DNA of 64,000 nt from JAEUMD01 sp044222395 (GCA_044222395.1 JBGANK010000014.1:8616-72615); one strand, 5' to 3'; counted from the first letter of the stretch, positions 36,127 through 48,127 are shown. The notes: generated from the letters alone by a model not told the origin. Program-made: numbers and translations.

Positions 36127-37938
36127 ATGCGTGAACCAACCGTCACGACCTGGGCTCGCGCTATGGCCGGCATTGTCGCGCGTGCCGGACCTCGCAAGCG
36201 CGCTGCCATCGCCTTTCTCTCGGGCGCGCTTTCCGTGCTGGCGCTGGCGCCTTTCTTCTTTAGCCCCGTGCTGTTTTTGACGGTGCCGCTGCTCGTGTGG
36301 CTGATCGACACGGCCGAGCGCGCGCCGTTGGACCAAACGTTGCCTCGGCCGATCCGATTTCGCGATAGGCTCGATTCCGATGCACTGGGCCGTGCCGGCA
36401 TCGCGGGCTGGTTCTTCGGCCTGGGCTATTTCATCTTCGGTCTGTTCTGGATTGGCGAGGCGTTCCTCGTCGAGGCCGACAAGTTCGCGTGGCTTCTGCC
36501 CGCGGCCGTGACGCTGCTGCCGGCCGGTCTCGCCATGTTCTTCGCCGCGGCTGCAATTATCGCCCGCGCCATCTGGCGGCCAGGGTTCGCCCGCATCATC
36601 ATTCTCGCGACGTTGATTGGAAGTGCGGAATGGCTGCGTGGCCATATCTTCACCGGCCTGCCGTGGAACACGCTCGGTTACGCATTGACCTCGCCATTGC
36701 TGCTCATGCAGAGCGCCGGTCTGATCGGCATTTATGGGCTGACCGTTGTAACCGTGATCGTGGCTGCCGCACCGCTCGTGGTTGCTGCGCGGCTGTCATC
36801 AGCCAACGAGGCGGACGCGGCGCGAACTCACAGCACGGCGCATGCTTGGTGGTCATCGCCCTATGCCGGAGCCGCCGTCGCTGCCCTGCTGCTCGCGGTA
36901 CTCGCCGCTTATGGTGCAATCCGACTGCGCGGTGATGCCGGTGCAAGCGTTCCCGGCGTCAAGCTGCGCATCGTGCAGCCAAGCGTTCCTCAGCGCGACA
37001 AGTGGCTGCCCGCAAAGCAGCGCGAGATCTTCGATCTTCACCTCGATCTGTCGCAGCGAAATCCGGATGGTGAGCCAGATAAGCTCGCGTCTATTACTCA
37101 TGTGATATGGCCTGAGGCAGCAATGCCATTCCTGCCGCTCAATGAGCCGGTCGCTCTTGCCGCGATTGGCGACATGCTGCCGAACAATGTTCATCTCATT
37201 ACAGGCGCCTTGCGTGTCGAGCGGCCGCCCGAAACCTCTGCCGACGCCTCAATTCCACGCACGACAAACGAGAAAAAATTGCCAGCAAGCAATGATGCGC
37301 GGGCGTCCGCAACAACAGCGCAGAAGCAGCGCACGCGCGCCTATAACAGCTTGATGGCTTTCGGATCAGAAGGCGGCCTCGTCACCGTTTACGACAAGAT
37401 CCATCTGGTTCCATTCGGCGAGTACCTGCCGTTTCAGGACGCATTGGAAAGTATTGGTCTTGAGCAATTGACTAGGATCCGCGGCGGATTCACGGCCGGA
37501 CGCAGCCCTCGCCCGTTGCTCGATGTACCTGGTTTGCCGCCGCTGATTGCGCTGGTCTGTTACGAGGCGATCTTTCCTGCCGCTGTTGTGCAAGGTGCAG
37601 ATCGCCCGAGCCTAGTGCTCAACGTCACCAACGACGGCTGGTTCGGCAATACCACTGGACCGCGTCAGCATCTGCATATGGCGCGCGTTCGTGCTGTCGA
37701 GGAAGGCGTGCCTTTGATTAGGGCTGCAAACAACGGCATTTCTGCGATAATCGATTCTTATGGGCGCGTGCTGAATTCGTTGAAACTTGATCAGCGTGGC
37801 GTCTTGGACGCTGATCTTCCCGCCTCGGCTACCAAGCCAGCATATGCATGTTGGGGGGATCGGCTTTTTGTAATATACATATTTTTGAGCATGGCGTGGT
37901 TTGCGGGATCAAGCCTCACGTCGCGCTTTCATGGTTAG
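36127..37938 (+). CDS. lnt: Apolipoprotein N-acyltransferase
   Basis: A 603-residue inner-membrane enzyme that adds the third acyl chain to lipoproteins. Six to seven helices fill the first 270 residues. The periplasmic nitrilase-like domain has the catalytic triad Glu330 (WPEAA), Lys424 (DKIHLVPFGEY) and Cys478 (CYEAIFP). Further family motifs are NVTNDGWFGNTTGPRQHLHMARVRAVEEG and RAANNGISAIID. A final helix (about 574-594) returns to the membrane. A low-complexity insertion lies at about 365-400. The last 40 codons are richer in A/T than the rest of the gene. It can lipidate proteins such as the LemA lipoprotein encoded in this window. The xre gene starts about 45 bases downstream. Confidence 0.96.
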   Translation: MREPTVTTWARAMAGIVARAGPRKRAAIAFLSGALSVLALAPFFFSPVLFLTVPLLVWLIDTAERAPLDQTLPRPIRFRDRLDSDALGRAGIAGWFFGLGYFIFGLFWIGEAFLVEADKFAWLLPAAVTLLPAGLAMFFAAAAIIARAIWRPGFARIIILATLIGSAEWLRGHIFTGLPWNTLGYALTSPLLLMQSAGLIGIYGLTVVTVIVAAAPLVVAARLSSANEADAARTHSTAHAWWSSPYAGAAVAALLLAVLAAYGAIRLRGDAGASVPGVKLRIVQPSVPQRDKWLPAKQREIFDLHLDLSQRNPDGEPDKLASITHVIWPEAAMPFLPLNEPVALAAIGDMLPNNVHLITGALRVERPPETSADASIPRTTNEKKLPASNDARASATTAQKQRTRAYNSLMAFGSEGGLVTVYDKIHLVPFGEYLPFQDALESIGLEQLTRIRGGFTAGRSPRPLLDVPGLPPLIALVCYEAIFPAAVVQGADRPSLVLNVTNDGWFGNTTGPRQHLHMARVRAVEEGVPLIRAANNGISAIIDSYGRVLNSLKLDQRGVLDADLPASATKPAYACWGDRLFVIYIFLSMAWFAGSSLTSRFHG

Positions 37939-37982
37939 TCAAAAAAGTAGGTTATGCGGAGCGTTCAGTCGCAGCCGGTTCG

Positions 37983-38453
37983 ATGGTGGTTATGAAAAAC
38001 AGTGGTGTAGAGGAGTCCGCGGGCGACGGAACCTTTGAGGCAAGGAACGCCCGTAAAGCCAATCCGATGGATGTTCACGTCGGCACGCGTGTGCGCATGC
38101 GCCGAATGCTCCTCGGTATGAGTCAGGAGCGGCTGGGCGAGCTGCTCGGTCTGACGTTCCAGCAGGTGCAGAAATACGAGAAGGGCGTCAACCGGATCGG
38201 CGCCAGTCGCTTGTTCGAGCTCTCGCGTGTGCTCGAAGTTCCGGTTCAGTATTTCTACGACGAAGCACCGTCCATGTCGCCGGCGGTCGTGTTGGCCAAT
38301 GGTTTCGCCGAGTCGACCGGCGACGGCTACATGACCGATGTGCTGAGTTCGCGTGACGGGGTTGAACTCAACAAGGCGTTTGCCCGCATCTCCAGTGCGC
38401 GCGTGCGCCGGTCTATCGTGGAACTGGTCAAGAGCCTGTCGGGCGACAACTGA
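37983..38453 (+). CDS. XRE-family transcriptional regulator
   Basis: About 156 residues with one helix-turn-helix of the Cro/C1 type. The core is VGTRVRMRRMLLGMSQERLGELLGLTFQQVQKYEKGVNRIGASRLFELSRVLEV (about 30-84), a near-invariant rhizobial sequence. The C-terminal end (about 110-156) is a conserved helical tail including LNKAFARISSARVRRSIVELVKSL. Homologues always sit between lnt and metK in Rhizobiales, but their target is not established as far as I know. Several starts are possible (ATG 37983, 37992 or internal ATG 38067); none has a strong ribosome site. The preceding stretch is AT-rich (about 37845-37965), which could hold the promoter. Confidence 0.9.
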   Translation: MVVMKNSGVEESAGDGTFEARNARKANPMDVHVGTRVRMRRMLLGMSQERLGELLGLTFQQVQKYEKGVNRIGASRLFELSRVLEVPVQYFYDEAPSMSPAVVLANGFAESTGDGYMTDVLSSRDGVELNKAFARISSARVRRSIVELVKSLSGDN

Positions 38454-38499
38454 TCCGCCGTTTCTGCGGGTGCATCCAAACGCGATTAAATCGAACGGT

Positions 38500-38658
38500 C
38501 CCGTTCCGTCGCAATCCTGCGGGAACGGATGGAAACACCTGTTCCGGTGCGGATTGGCGCGGTTGAGCTTGACCCCCGCCGCAATCCTTGCAAAAAGGCG
38601 CGCGATTTCGGGATCTGCCCGAGGGGGGCACATCAAGAGTTCTGCGCGAGGAGCGATC
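38500..38658 (+). promoter_or_regulatory. Possible structured leader (pseudoknot) of metK
   Basis: Stem CCGTTCC (38501-38507) with GGAACGG (38522-38528) encloses a loop holding CAATCC (38512-38517). That loop can pair with GGATTG at 38551-38556. A second CAATCC at 38582-38587 competes for the same GGATTG. A weaker hairpin TCGGG/CCCGA follows near 38609-38623, then the GAGGAG ribosome site. The layout resembles a switching leader, and metK is often controlled by SAM riboswitches in bacteria. I could not match the conserved bases of SAM-II or SAM/SAH, so the class is unknown. Confidence 0.35.
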
Positions 38659-39867
<1,209 letters not shown>

Positions 39868-39903
39868 CACACGCGGGGCTCATGAGCAATGACTGGATGC
39901 TGG

Positions 39904-39936
39904 CGGCCGCGATAACGTTCGCGGCCGTCGTTTTTT
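39904..39936 (+). terminator. Intrinsic terminator after metK
   Basis: A perfect nine-pair stem CGGCCGCGA (39904-39912) with TCGCGGCCG (39919-39927) and a six-base loop, followed by TCG and six T. It ends 19 bases before the trmB ATG. Confidence 0.92.
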
Positions 39937-39955
39937 GGATGAACTGGCAGACGCC

Positions 39956-40678
39956 ATGAGCAAGGTGGTCGAAGAGAGGGACAGTTCCGATGCGGCCGAA
40001 CTGAGATCGTTCGGCCGAAGGCGTGGCCGCAAGGCATCGCCGCACCAGCGCGCCCTGCTCGACCAGCTGTTACCCAAGGTATCGCTTGATCCGCGTGATC
40101 TGGCAGGCGTCGACGCGAGGGGATTGGCCGCCCACTTCGGCCCTGATGCACGCGAGGTATGGCTGGAGATCGGTTTCGGCGCTGGTGAGCATATCATCTG
40201 GCAAGCGAGGCAAAACCGCACAGTTGGATTGCTGGGCTGCGAGCCCTTCGAGGATGGCGTCGTTAAGGTTCTCGCTTCCATCGACATGGGCGGGCTCGAT
40301 CACGTCCGGCTGCTGGCCGATGATGTCCGGCCATTGCTGCGCGCACTGCCACCGGCATCCCTTTCGCGAGTCTTCATTCTCTTTCCCGATCCTTGGCCAA
40401 AGAGACGTCACCAGAAACGCCGTCTCATCCAGCCCAAATTTTTGGAAATGCTTTCGCGTGTCATGCGGTCAGGAGCAGAACTGCGTTTCGCAACCGATAT
40501 CGGCGATTATGCTCGCAGCGCGTTGCTTGCCCTAAACGGAAACCCCGACTTCTTGTGGCAGGCAACCGCACCTTCGGACTGGCGCGTGCGACCTGAAGAT
40601 TGGCCGCGAACGCGCTATGAGGCAAAGGCACTCCAGCAAGATCGGCGCAGTTACTATTTCCGTTTCTTGCATCGCTGA
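39956..40678 (+). CDS. trmB: tRNA (guanine-N7-)-methyltransferase TrmB
   Basis: A 240-residue class I methyltransferase that makes m7G46 in tRNA. The SAM site is EVWLEIGFGAGEHIIWQA (about 62-79). The family motif VFILFPDPWPKRRHQKRRLIQPKFLEML is at about 139-166 and the C-terminal TRYEAKALQQDRRSYYFRFL is typical. ATG 39956 is preferred over the TTG at 39935, because the TTG lies in the T-run of the metK terminator. Basic N-terminal residues (SFGRRRGRKASPHQ) match the tRNA-binding start of the family. It belongs to its own transcript between two terminators. Confidence 0.95.
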   Translation: MSKVVEERDSSDAAELRSFGRRRGRKASPHQRALLDQLLPKVSLDPRDLAGVDARGLAAHFGPDAREVWLEIGFGAGEHIIWQARQNRTVGLLGCEPFEDGVVKVLASIDMGGLDHVRLLADDVRPLLRALPPASLSRVFILFPDPWPKRRHQKRRLIQPKFLEMLSRVMRSGAELRFATDIGDYARSALLALNGNPDFLWQATAPSDWRVRPEDWPRTRYEAKALQQDRRSYYFRFLHR

Positions 40679-40761
40679 TGTGCATTTGCGATCGAGAATG
40701 CTCTTGCAACAGGCTTCACATTCTCGTAATATCTGTTTGCTCATGATCATCTCAACTCTGA

Positions 40762-40794
40762 GAGTGGATCCTTCGGATCCGCTCTTTTTGTTTT
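40762..40794 (+). terminator. Intrinsic terminator between trmB and rimP
   Basis: A ten-pair stem GAGTGGATCC (40762-40771) with GGATCCGCTC (40775-40784), containing one G-T pair, around a three-base loop and followed by TTTTTGTTTT. Confidence 0.88.
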
Positions 40795-40843
40795 GGTTGC
40801 ACACGATCACGCGCAAAACGTTCTCGCAGATTTTTGGGTCCGC

Positions 40844-41455
40844 ATGCAGACGGGCGCTGATCGCGCTGGGCACCGTCGGTTCCTGACGGAGCACGGCCTC
40901 GAAGCTGAAATCGCAGGCATCGTCGAGCCGGCGCTCGAGGATCTGGGATTTCGCCTGGTTCGGGTGCAAGTGACAGGGCGTGACGGTAAGACCGTGCAGG
41001 TCATGGCTGAGCGGTCCGACGGCACCATCACCATCGATGACTGCGAGGCGATTTCGCGGCAGGTGTCTGCGCTGCTCGACGTGCACGACGTCGTCTCCGG
41101 CAGCTACCGGCTCGAGGTTTCCTCCCCTGGCATCGATCGGCCTTTGGTTCGTCCCTCGGATTTCGAGGCCTGGGCCGGCAACGAGGCCAAGATCGAGCTG
41201 AAGGAGCCAGTCGGCGGCCGCAAGCGGTATCGCGGCAAGCTGGATGGGTTCGAGGACGGCGAGGTTCGCCTCGAGGTCGAACTCGACGAGGTGGGCAAGA
41301 CCGTGTTGGGCTTTCCGATGGCGCTGATCGCGGACGCGAAGCTGGTATTGACTGATGAATTGATCCGCGAGGCCCTGGCCCGCGCGAAACGACAAAACAA
41401 GCCGGGCTCGGCCGCCCACGATGGCGCCGATCTCGATCCGTTGGAGGAACAGTAA
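40844..41455 (+). CDS. rimP: Ribosome maturation factor RimP
   Basis: A 203-residue RimP, needed for 30S assembly. The N-terminal alpha/beta domain includes IVEPALEDLGFRLVRVQVTGRDGKTVQVMAERSDGTITIDDCEAISRQVSALLD (about 23-76). The family hallmark YRLEVSSPGIDRPLVRPSDFEAWAG follows at about 84-108. The C-terminal SH3-like domain covers about 110-180. ATG 40844 was chosen because the frame upstream runs into the terminator sequence. It is the first gene of rimP-nusA-ylxR-infB; nusA begins two bases after its stop. Confidence 0.94.
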   Translation: MQTGADRAGHRRFLTEHGLEAEIAGIVEPALEDLGFRLVRVQVTGRDGKTVQVMAERSDGTITIDDCEAISRQVSALLDVHDVVSGSYRLEVSSPGIDRPLVRPSDFEAWAGNEAKIELKEPVGGRKRYRGKLDGFEDGEVRLEVELDEVGKTVLGFPMALIADAKLVLTDELIREALARAKRQNKPGSAAHDGADLDPLEEQ

Positions 41456-41457
41456 GC

Positions 41458-43134
41458 ATGGCGATGCCGGGCATTTCTGCCAACAAGCTCGAGCTTCTGC
41501 AGATTGCAGATGCCGTCGCGCGCGAGAAGTCGATCGATCGCAAGATCGTCCTGCAGGCCATGGAGGACGCGATCCAGAAGGCCGCCAAGTCGCGCTACGG
41601 CTCTGAGAACGACATCCGTTGCGAGATCGATCCCAAGACCGGCGAGGCGAAGCTCAGTCGTGTGCTCGCCGTCGTCGAAGAGGTCGAGAACGATTCGATC
41701 CAGATCGACGTCGACGAGGCCATGCGGCGCAATCCGGAAGCCAAGGTCGACGATCTCATCGCCGAGCCGCTGCCGCCTTTGGAGTTCGGCCGCGTCGCCG
41801 CCCAGAATGCCAAGCAGGTCATCGTCCAGAAGGTGCGCGAGGCCGAGCGCGAGCGCCAGCACACCGAATACAAGGACCGCGTTGGCGAGATCGCCAACGG
41901 CACCGTCAAGCGCGTCGAGTACGGCAACGTCATCGTCGATCTGGGGCGCGCCGAGGCGATCATCCGCCGCGACGAGATGATCCCGCGCGAGAACGTGCGG
42001 TTGGGCGATCGCATTCGCGCCTACATCTACAACGTCGAGCGCACGCAGCGTGGGCCGCAGATCTTCCTCTCCCGCGCCCGGCCCGAGTTCATGTCCAAGC
42101 TGTTCGCCCAGGAGGTGCCCGAGATCTACGACGGCGTCGTCCAGATCATGTCGGTGGCGCGTGATCCTGGCTCCAGGGCAAAGATCGCCGTCATCTCCCG
42201 CGACAGCTCCATCGATCCCGTCGGCGCCTGCGTCGGTATGCGAGGCGCGCGTGTGCAGGCTGTCGTCAACGAGCTGCAGAACGAGAAGATCGACATCATC
42301 CAGTGGAAGGAGGACGCCGCCGAGTTCATCGTCAACGCGCTGGCGCCTGCCGAGGTCACCAAGGTCGTGCTCGACGAGGATGCCAACCGCATCGAGGTGG
42401 TGGTGCCCGAGACGCAGCTGTCACTTGCAATCGGCCGTCGCGGCCAGAACGTCCGGCTTGCCAGCCAGCTCACCGGCTGGGACATCGACATCCTCACCGA
42501 GCAGGAGGAATCGGAGCGCCGTCAGAAGGAGTTCTCCGAGCGCTCACAGATGTTCATGGAGGCGCTCGACGTCGACGAGGTCATTGCCCAGTTGCTCGTC
42601 ACCGAGGGATTCGCTTCCGTCGAGGAGGTTGCCTATGTCGATATCGCTGAGATCGCCCAGATCGAAGGCTTCGACGAAGGCACGGCCGAGGAGATCCAGA
42701 GCCGCGCGCGCGAGTCCTTGGAGAAGTTGGAAGCAGAGCGCGACGCCCGCCGCAAGGAACTCGGCGTCGCCGACGAGGTTGCCAATATCGAAGGGGTGAC
42801 CACGGCAATGCTGGTCTCGTTCGGCGAGGCCGGCGTGAAGACCGTCGAGGACGTGGCGGATTGCGCCACGGACGACCTGCTGGGCTGGACCGAGCGCGCC
42901 AAGGAGAAGGGCGTCGAGCCGGTCCGCCACAAGGGCGTGCTCGAAGGCTTCGAGCTGTCGCGCAAGGACGCCGAGGACATGATCATGTCCGCGCGCGTGC
43001 TGGCCGGTTGGATTACTGCGGAGGATCTTGCGGCGGCGCGGGCAGCCGCGGCAGGAGAAAACGAGGAGGCAGCCGCCGCTGAAGAGGCTGCAGCAACTCA
43101 AGGTGCCGGCGAAAGCGCCGGCGCCCAGGGTTAA
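41458..43134 (+). CDS. nusA: Transcription termination/antitermination protein NusA
   Basis: A 558-residue NusA. The RNA polymerase-binding N-terminal domain spans about 1-125. An S1 domain follows at about 138-202 (VGEIANGTVKRVEYGNVIVDLGRAEAIIRRDEM). Two KH domains lie at about 230-375 (IDPVGACVGMRGARVQAVVNELQNEKIDIIQW, then LSLAIGRRGQNVRLASQLTGWDIDI). An acidic C-terminal half with helix-hairpin-helix repeats follows (about 390-535), the alphaproteobacterial long form. The tail is Ala/Glu-rich. NusA pauses RNA polymerase, aids hairpin termination and enters antitermination complexes; it may act at the intrinsic terminators of this window. It is spaced two bases from rimP. Confidence 0.97.
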   Translation: MAMPGISANKLELLQIADAVAREKSIDRKIVLQAMEDAIQKAAKSRYGSENDIRCEIDPKTGEAKLSRVLAVVEEVENDSIQIDVDEAMRRNPEAKVDDLIAEPLPPLEFGRVAAQNAKQVIVQKVREAERERQHTEYKDRVGEIANGTVKRVEYGNVIVDLGRAEAIIRRDEMIPRENVRLGDRIRAYIYNVERTQRGPQIFLSRARPEFMSKLFAQEVPEIYDGVVQIMSVARDPGSRAKIAVISRDSSIDPVGACVGMRGARVQAVVNELQNEKIDIIQWKEDAAEFIVNALAPAEVTKVVLDEDANRIEVVVPETQLSLAIGRRGQNVRLASQLTGWDIDILTEQEESERRQKEFSERSQMFMEALDVDEVIAQLLVTEGFASVEEVAYVDIAEIAQIEGFDEGTAEEIQSRARESLEKLEAERDARRKELGVADEVANIEGVTTAMLVSFGEAGVKTVEDVADCATDDLLGWTERAKEKGVEPVRHKGVLEGFELSRKDAEDMIMSARVLAGWITAEDLAAARAAAAGENEEAAAAEEAAATQGAGESAGAQG

Positions 43135-43164
43135 GGCCCGGATGGGCCGGGAGGCGACGAGAGC

Positions 43165-43869
43165 GTGGTGCGCGAGCGATCGGCAGGTCGTGGTGATCGA
43201 CCGCAGTCGGAGGATAGCCTCCGGCTGTGCGTGGCTACCCGTGCCGAACGCGATCCTGGTGAACTGATCCGTTTCGTCGCCGGTCCCGACGGCGCCATAG
43301 TCCCTGACCTCGCGCGTCGGCTACCCGGCCGTGGCGTATGGGTGACAGCTGACAAATCGAGCGTTGCCCGGGCCCTCGCCACGCGGGCCTTTGCCAAAAG
43401 CCTGAAACGCAATGTGACGGTGAACGCCGATCTCGCCGACATCGTCGAGGACCTGCTGGTACGCCGCGTTGGCGATGCCCTGTCTCTGGCCAATAAGGCG
43501 GGCTGCATCATCACCGGGTTCGACAGGATCGACCGCCATCTGGTCGAAGGTGGCGTCTATGCGCTCGCCCACGGCAGTGACGCCGCTGCTGACGGCCGCT
43601 CCAAGCTGGACCGAAAGTTCTTTGCGATTATCGGCGCCACCGCTGCGCCGGGCCGTATCGTCGCGGTGCTGACCGTGGCGCAAATGAGTTTGGCCATTGG
43701 CCGGCCAAATGTGGTACATGCTGCGCTTAATAACGGCGGTGCAACCGACCGATTCCTGGACGAGGCTGGGCGCCTGTTGCGCTACCGGTCCGGAATCGGG
43801 CATTTCGCTGCATCCACGGATGCGCCTAGAGAAAATGCGCCAAAGGCAGCCGCCGAATTGGATCGTTGA
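43165..43869 (+). CDS. YlxR-L7Ae fusion RNA-binding protein
   Basis: A 234-residue protein with an N-terminal YlxR (DUF448) domain (about 15-90). Here LRLCVATRAERDPGELIRFVAGPDG replaces the common RxCxxxR pattern, and RRLPGRGVWVT is present. This is joined to an L7Ae/S12-like domain (about 93-180) that begins RVGDALSLANKAGCIITGFDRIDRHL. The C-terminal 50 residues are unconserved. YlxR proteins lie between nusA and infB in most bacteria and are thought to regulate translation or transcription. GTG 43165 has GGGAGG ten bases upstream; GTG 43168 is also possible. Confidence 0.93.
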   Translation: MVRERSAGRGDRPQSEDSLRLCVATRAERDPGELIRFVAGPDGAIVPDLARRLPGRGVWVTADKSSVARALATRAFAKSLKRNVTVNADLADIVEDLLVRRVGDALSLANKAGCIITGFDRIDRHLVEGGVYALAHGSDAAADGRSKLDRKFFAIIGATAAPGRIVAVLTVAQMSLAIGRPNVVHAALNNGGATDRFLDEAGRLLRYRSGIGHFAASTDAPRENAPKAAAELDR

Positions 43870-43880
43870 ACGGAAATCGA

Positions 43881-46643
<2,763 letters not shown>

Positions 46644-46670
46644 ACGCCACGCGCCGATCGTACTCACATT

Positions 46671-46700
46671 GGCGGCGGCATCCCATGCCGCCGCCTTTTG
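46671..46700 (+). terminator. Intrinsic terminator after infB
   Basis: A perfect eleven-pair stem GGCGGCGGCAT (46671-46681) with ATGCCGCCGCC (46685-46695), a CCC loop, and then TTTTG. Confidence 0.9.
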
Positions 46701-46736
46701 CATTCACGGGTTCATATTTCCAATCGCGGGGACGCC

Positions 46737-47030
46737 ATGGCCGAGTTCCTGATCAAGCGCGAGGATGGACGATTTCTCGACTTGTCGCCGCAGATCCTGG
46801 CGGGCCTGGCCGGCGAGCACATGACGCCAATCGCCGGCTGGGGCACGGCGCGCTTTCGCCACGAGCCGACCGGACTGGATGTCGTGATTTCCGACGAGAT
46901 GCCGGGCCTGCAGGTGTGGTGCGAGGGTCCGCAGGTTGCTGCCGCGGTCGAAACGGAGATCGTCGAAGGGATCGCGCACAGGCTGAAAGAGACAACCGGC
47001 CAGGACGTCCTCGTCATTGCGCTGGGTTGA
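46737..47030 (+). CDS. Small protein of unknown function
   Basis: A 97-residue protein I do not recognise. It begins MAEFLIKREDGRFLDLSPQI and is predicted soluble, with alternating hydrophobic stretches (ILAGLAGEHMTPIAGWGTARF, then AAAVETEIVEGIAHRL) and one Cys (position about 60, in LQVWCEGP). No signal peptide or membrane segment is seen. GGGG lies six bases before ATG 46737. It follows the infB terminator and precedes a YcxB-like gene by about 100 bases. Codon use matches neighbouring genes, which supports its being real. Confidence 0.6.
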   Translation: MAEFLIKREDGRFLDLSPQILAGLAGEHMTPIAGWGTARFRHEPTGLDVVISDEMPGLQVWCEGPQVAAAVETEIVEGIAHRLKETTGQDVLVIALG

Positions 47031-47129
47031 CGACCCCGGTTGTCGGTCGGCCGCAAAGGTGATAGCCAGCGCCCATCGAACTTGCAACGCCGCCGACGCT
47101 GGTCCAATCCCGGCACGGAAGGAGATGAG

Positions 47130-47642
47130 ATGCCCCGTACGTTCGACATCCGCTACCGCTGGACACTGGACGACTACGAAGTCTTGTCCAAGGCGCAGGC
47201 GCGACTCACGACCGGCCGGCGATCGGCGCGGCTATTGAATCGCGTGCTTTCCGTCCTTCTGCTTCTGGCCGCGCTCTACTATGGATGGATGGGCGAGATC
47301 GGCATGGCCGTCTATTTCCTGGCGCTGGTTACGATCCTTGTGGCTCTGCAGGTGTTTTGGTTCCCCTCGCTGCGCAAGCGCCAGTTTGCCCACCAGCGAC
47401 TTGGCGATTCCGACATCCACTTTCGCGCCGACGACAACGGATTTTCTACCAAGTCCGATCTGGCCGAAGGTACCCACAAGTGGATCGCCATCCGTCAGGT
47501 CGATGATCTCCCCGGCCATGTTCTGCTCTGGCCCAACAATCGCATTGGCTGGATGATCCCCAAGCGCGCCTTCGCTTCACCCGAAGAGGCCGCAGACTTC
47601 GCAAAGCTTGCCAAGGAGAAGACCGCTGGCCAGACACTCTGA
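47130..47642 (+). CDS. YcxB-like membrane protein
   Basis: A 170-residue protein with the YcxB-like layout. An N-terminal cytoplasmic segment precedes two membrane helices (about 36-54 and 57-78). A C-terminal domain then reads FRADDNGFSTKSDLAEGTHKWIAIRQVDDLPGHVLLWPNNRIGWMIPKRAF. The YcxB C-terminal core is of unknown function and often lies near other membrane genes. AAGGAG just upstream of the ATG is a good ribosome site. An in-frame extension upstream is unconserved. It runs up to rbfA, which overlaps its end if TTG 47608 is used. Confidence 0.78.
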   Translation: MPRTFDIRYRWTLDDYEVLSKAQARLTTGRRSARLLNRVLSVLLLLAALYYGWMGEIGMAVYFLALVTILVALQVFWFPSLRKRQFAHQRLGDSDIHFRADDNGFSTKSDLAEGTHKWIAIRQVDDLPGHVLLWPNNRIGWMIPKRAFASPEEAADFAKLAKEKTAGQTL

Positions 47643-48027
47643 TCACAAGGAGGGCAAGGGCCCCTCGCAGCGCCAGCTCCGCGTTGGCGAACTCGTGCGC
47701 CACAAGCTCTCCGAACTGCTGGTGCGCGGCGAAATCCACGACGACACGATTGCGAGCCATGTCATCACCGTGACGGAGGTGCGCATGTCACCGGACCTGA
47801 AGCTCGCCACCGCCTACATCATGCCCTTGGGTGGCGCCGACTTGAAACCCGTGCTCACAGCGCTCGACAAGAACCGCAAGTTCATCCGCGCCGAGGTGGC
47901 GCACGCGGTCAACCTCAAGTTCGCCCCCGACATCCGCTTCCGCGAGGACGAGACCTTCGAGGAGGCGATGCGCATCGAGCGGCTACTGCATTCGCCGAAG
48001 GTGCGGCAGGACGTTGAAAAGGAGTGA
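47608..48027 (+). CDS. rbfA: Ribosome-binding factor RbfA
   Basis: A 139-residue (from TTG) RbfA, a 30S-assembly cold-shock factor. The core GPSQRQLRVGELVRHKLSELLVRGEIHDDTIASHVITVTEVRMSPDLKLATAYIMPLGG is conserved, ending with IRFREDETFEEAMRIERLL. The only usual start is TTG 47608, which lacks a ribosome site. A CTG at 47626 has AAGGAG seven bases before it and would give a more typical N terminus, so a non-standard start is possible. No ATG or GTG lies before the conserved part. Its stop codon is embedded in an array of 7-base repeats (48024-48051). Confidence 0.93.
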   Translation: MPRRRPLARHSDHKEGKGPSQRQLRVGELVRHKLSELLVRGEIHDDTIASHVITVTEVRMSPDLKLATAYIMPLGGADLKPVLTALDKNRKFIRAEVAHAVNLKFAPDIRFREDETFEEAMRIERLLHSPKVRQDVEKE

Positions 48028-48118
48028 GTGGTCAGTCTTGAGTGGACAGTGGTGTGCAATCAGCTCTCACGGTCCCCACTCACCACTCACCACTCACCAT
48101 TGACCATTCACCACTCAC
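48024..48118. repeat. Inverted arrays of a 7-bp repeat between rbfA and truB
   Basis: 48077-48118 holds six head-to-tail heptamers: CACTCAC three times, CATTGAC, CATTCAC and CACTCAC. 48024-48051 holds four heptamers in the opposite orientation (GTGAGTG, GTCAGTC, TTGAGTG, GACAGTG). The two arrays can fold into a long imperfect hairpin around a loop of about 25 bases. The left array includes the rbfA stop codon. No T-run follows. Confidence 0.85.
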
Positions 48119-48127
48119 GGACTCACA

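Noticed and set aside
38454..38658. SAM-II or SAM/SAH riboswitch call for the metK leader
   Set aside because: Pairing potential is visible, but the conserved nucleotides of these classes could not be matched by eye, so no class is named.
39935..39955. TTG 39935 as the trmB start
   Set aside because: The codon lies in the T-run of the metK terminator, so a transcript starting downstream would lack it; ATG 39956 suffices.
48024..48118. CRISPR array
   Set aside because: Units are only 7 bp, contiguous and without spacers; no cas gene is present.
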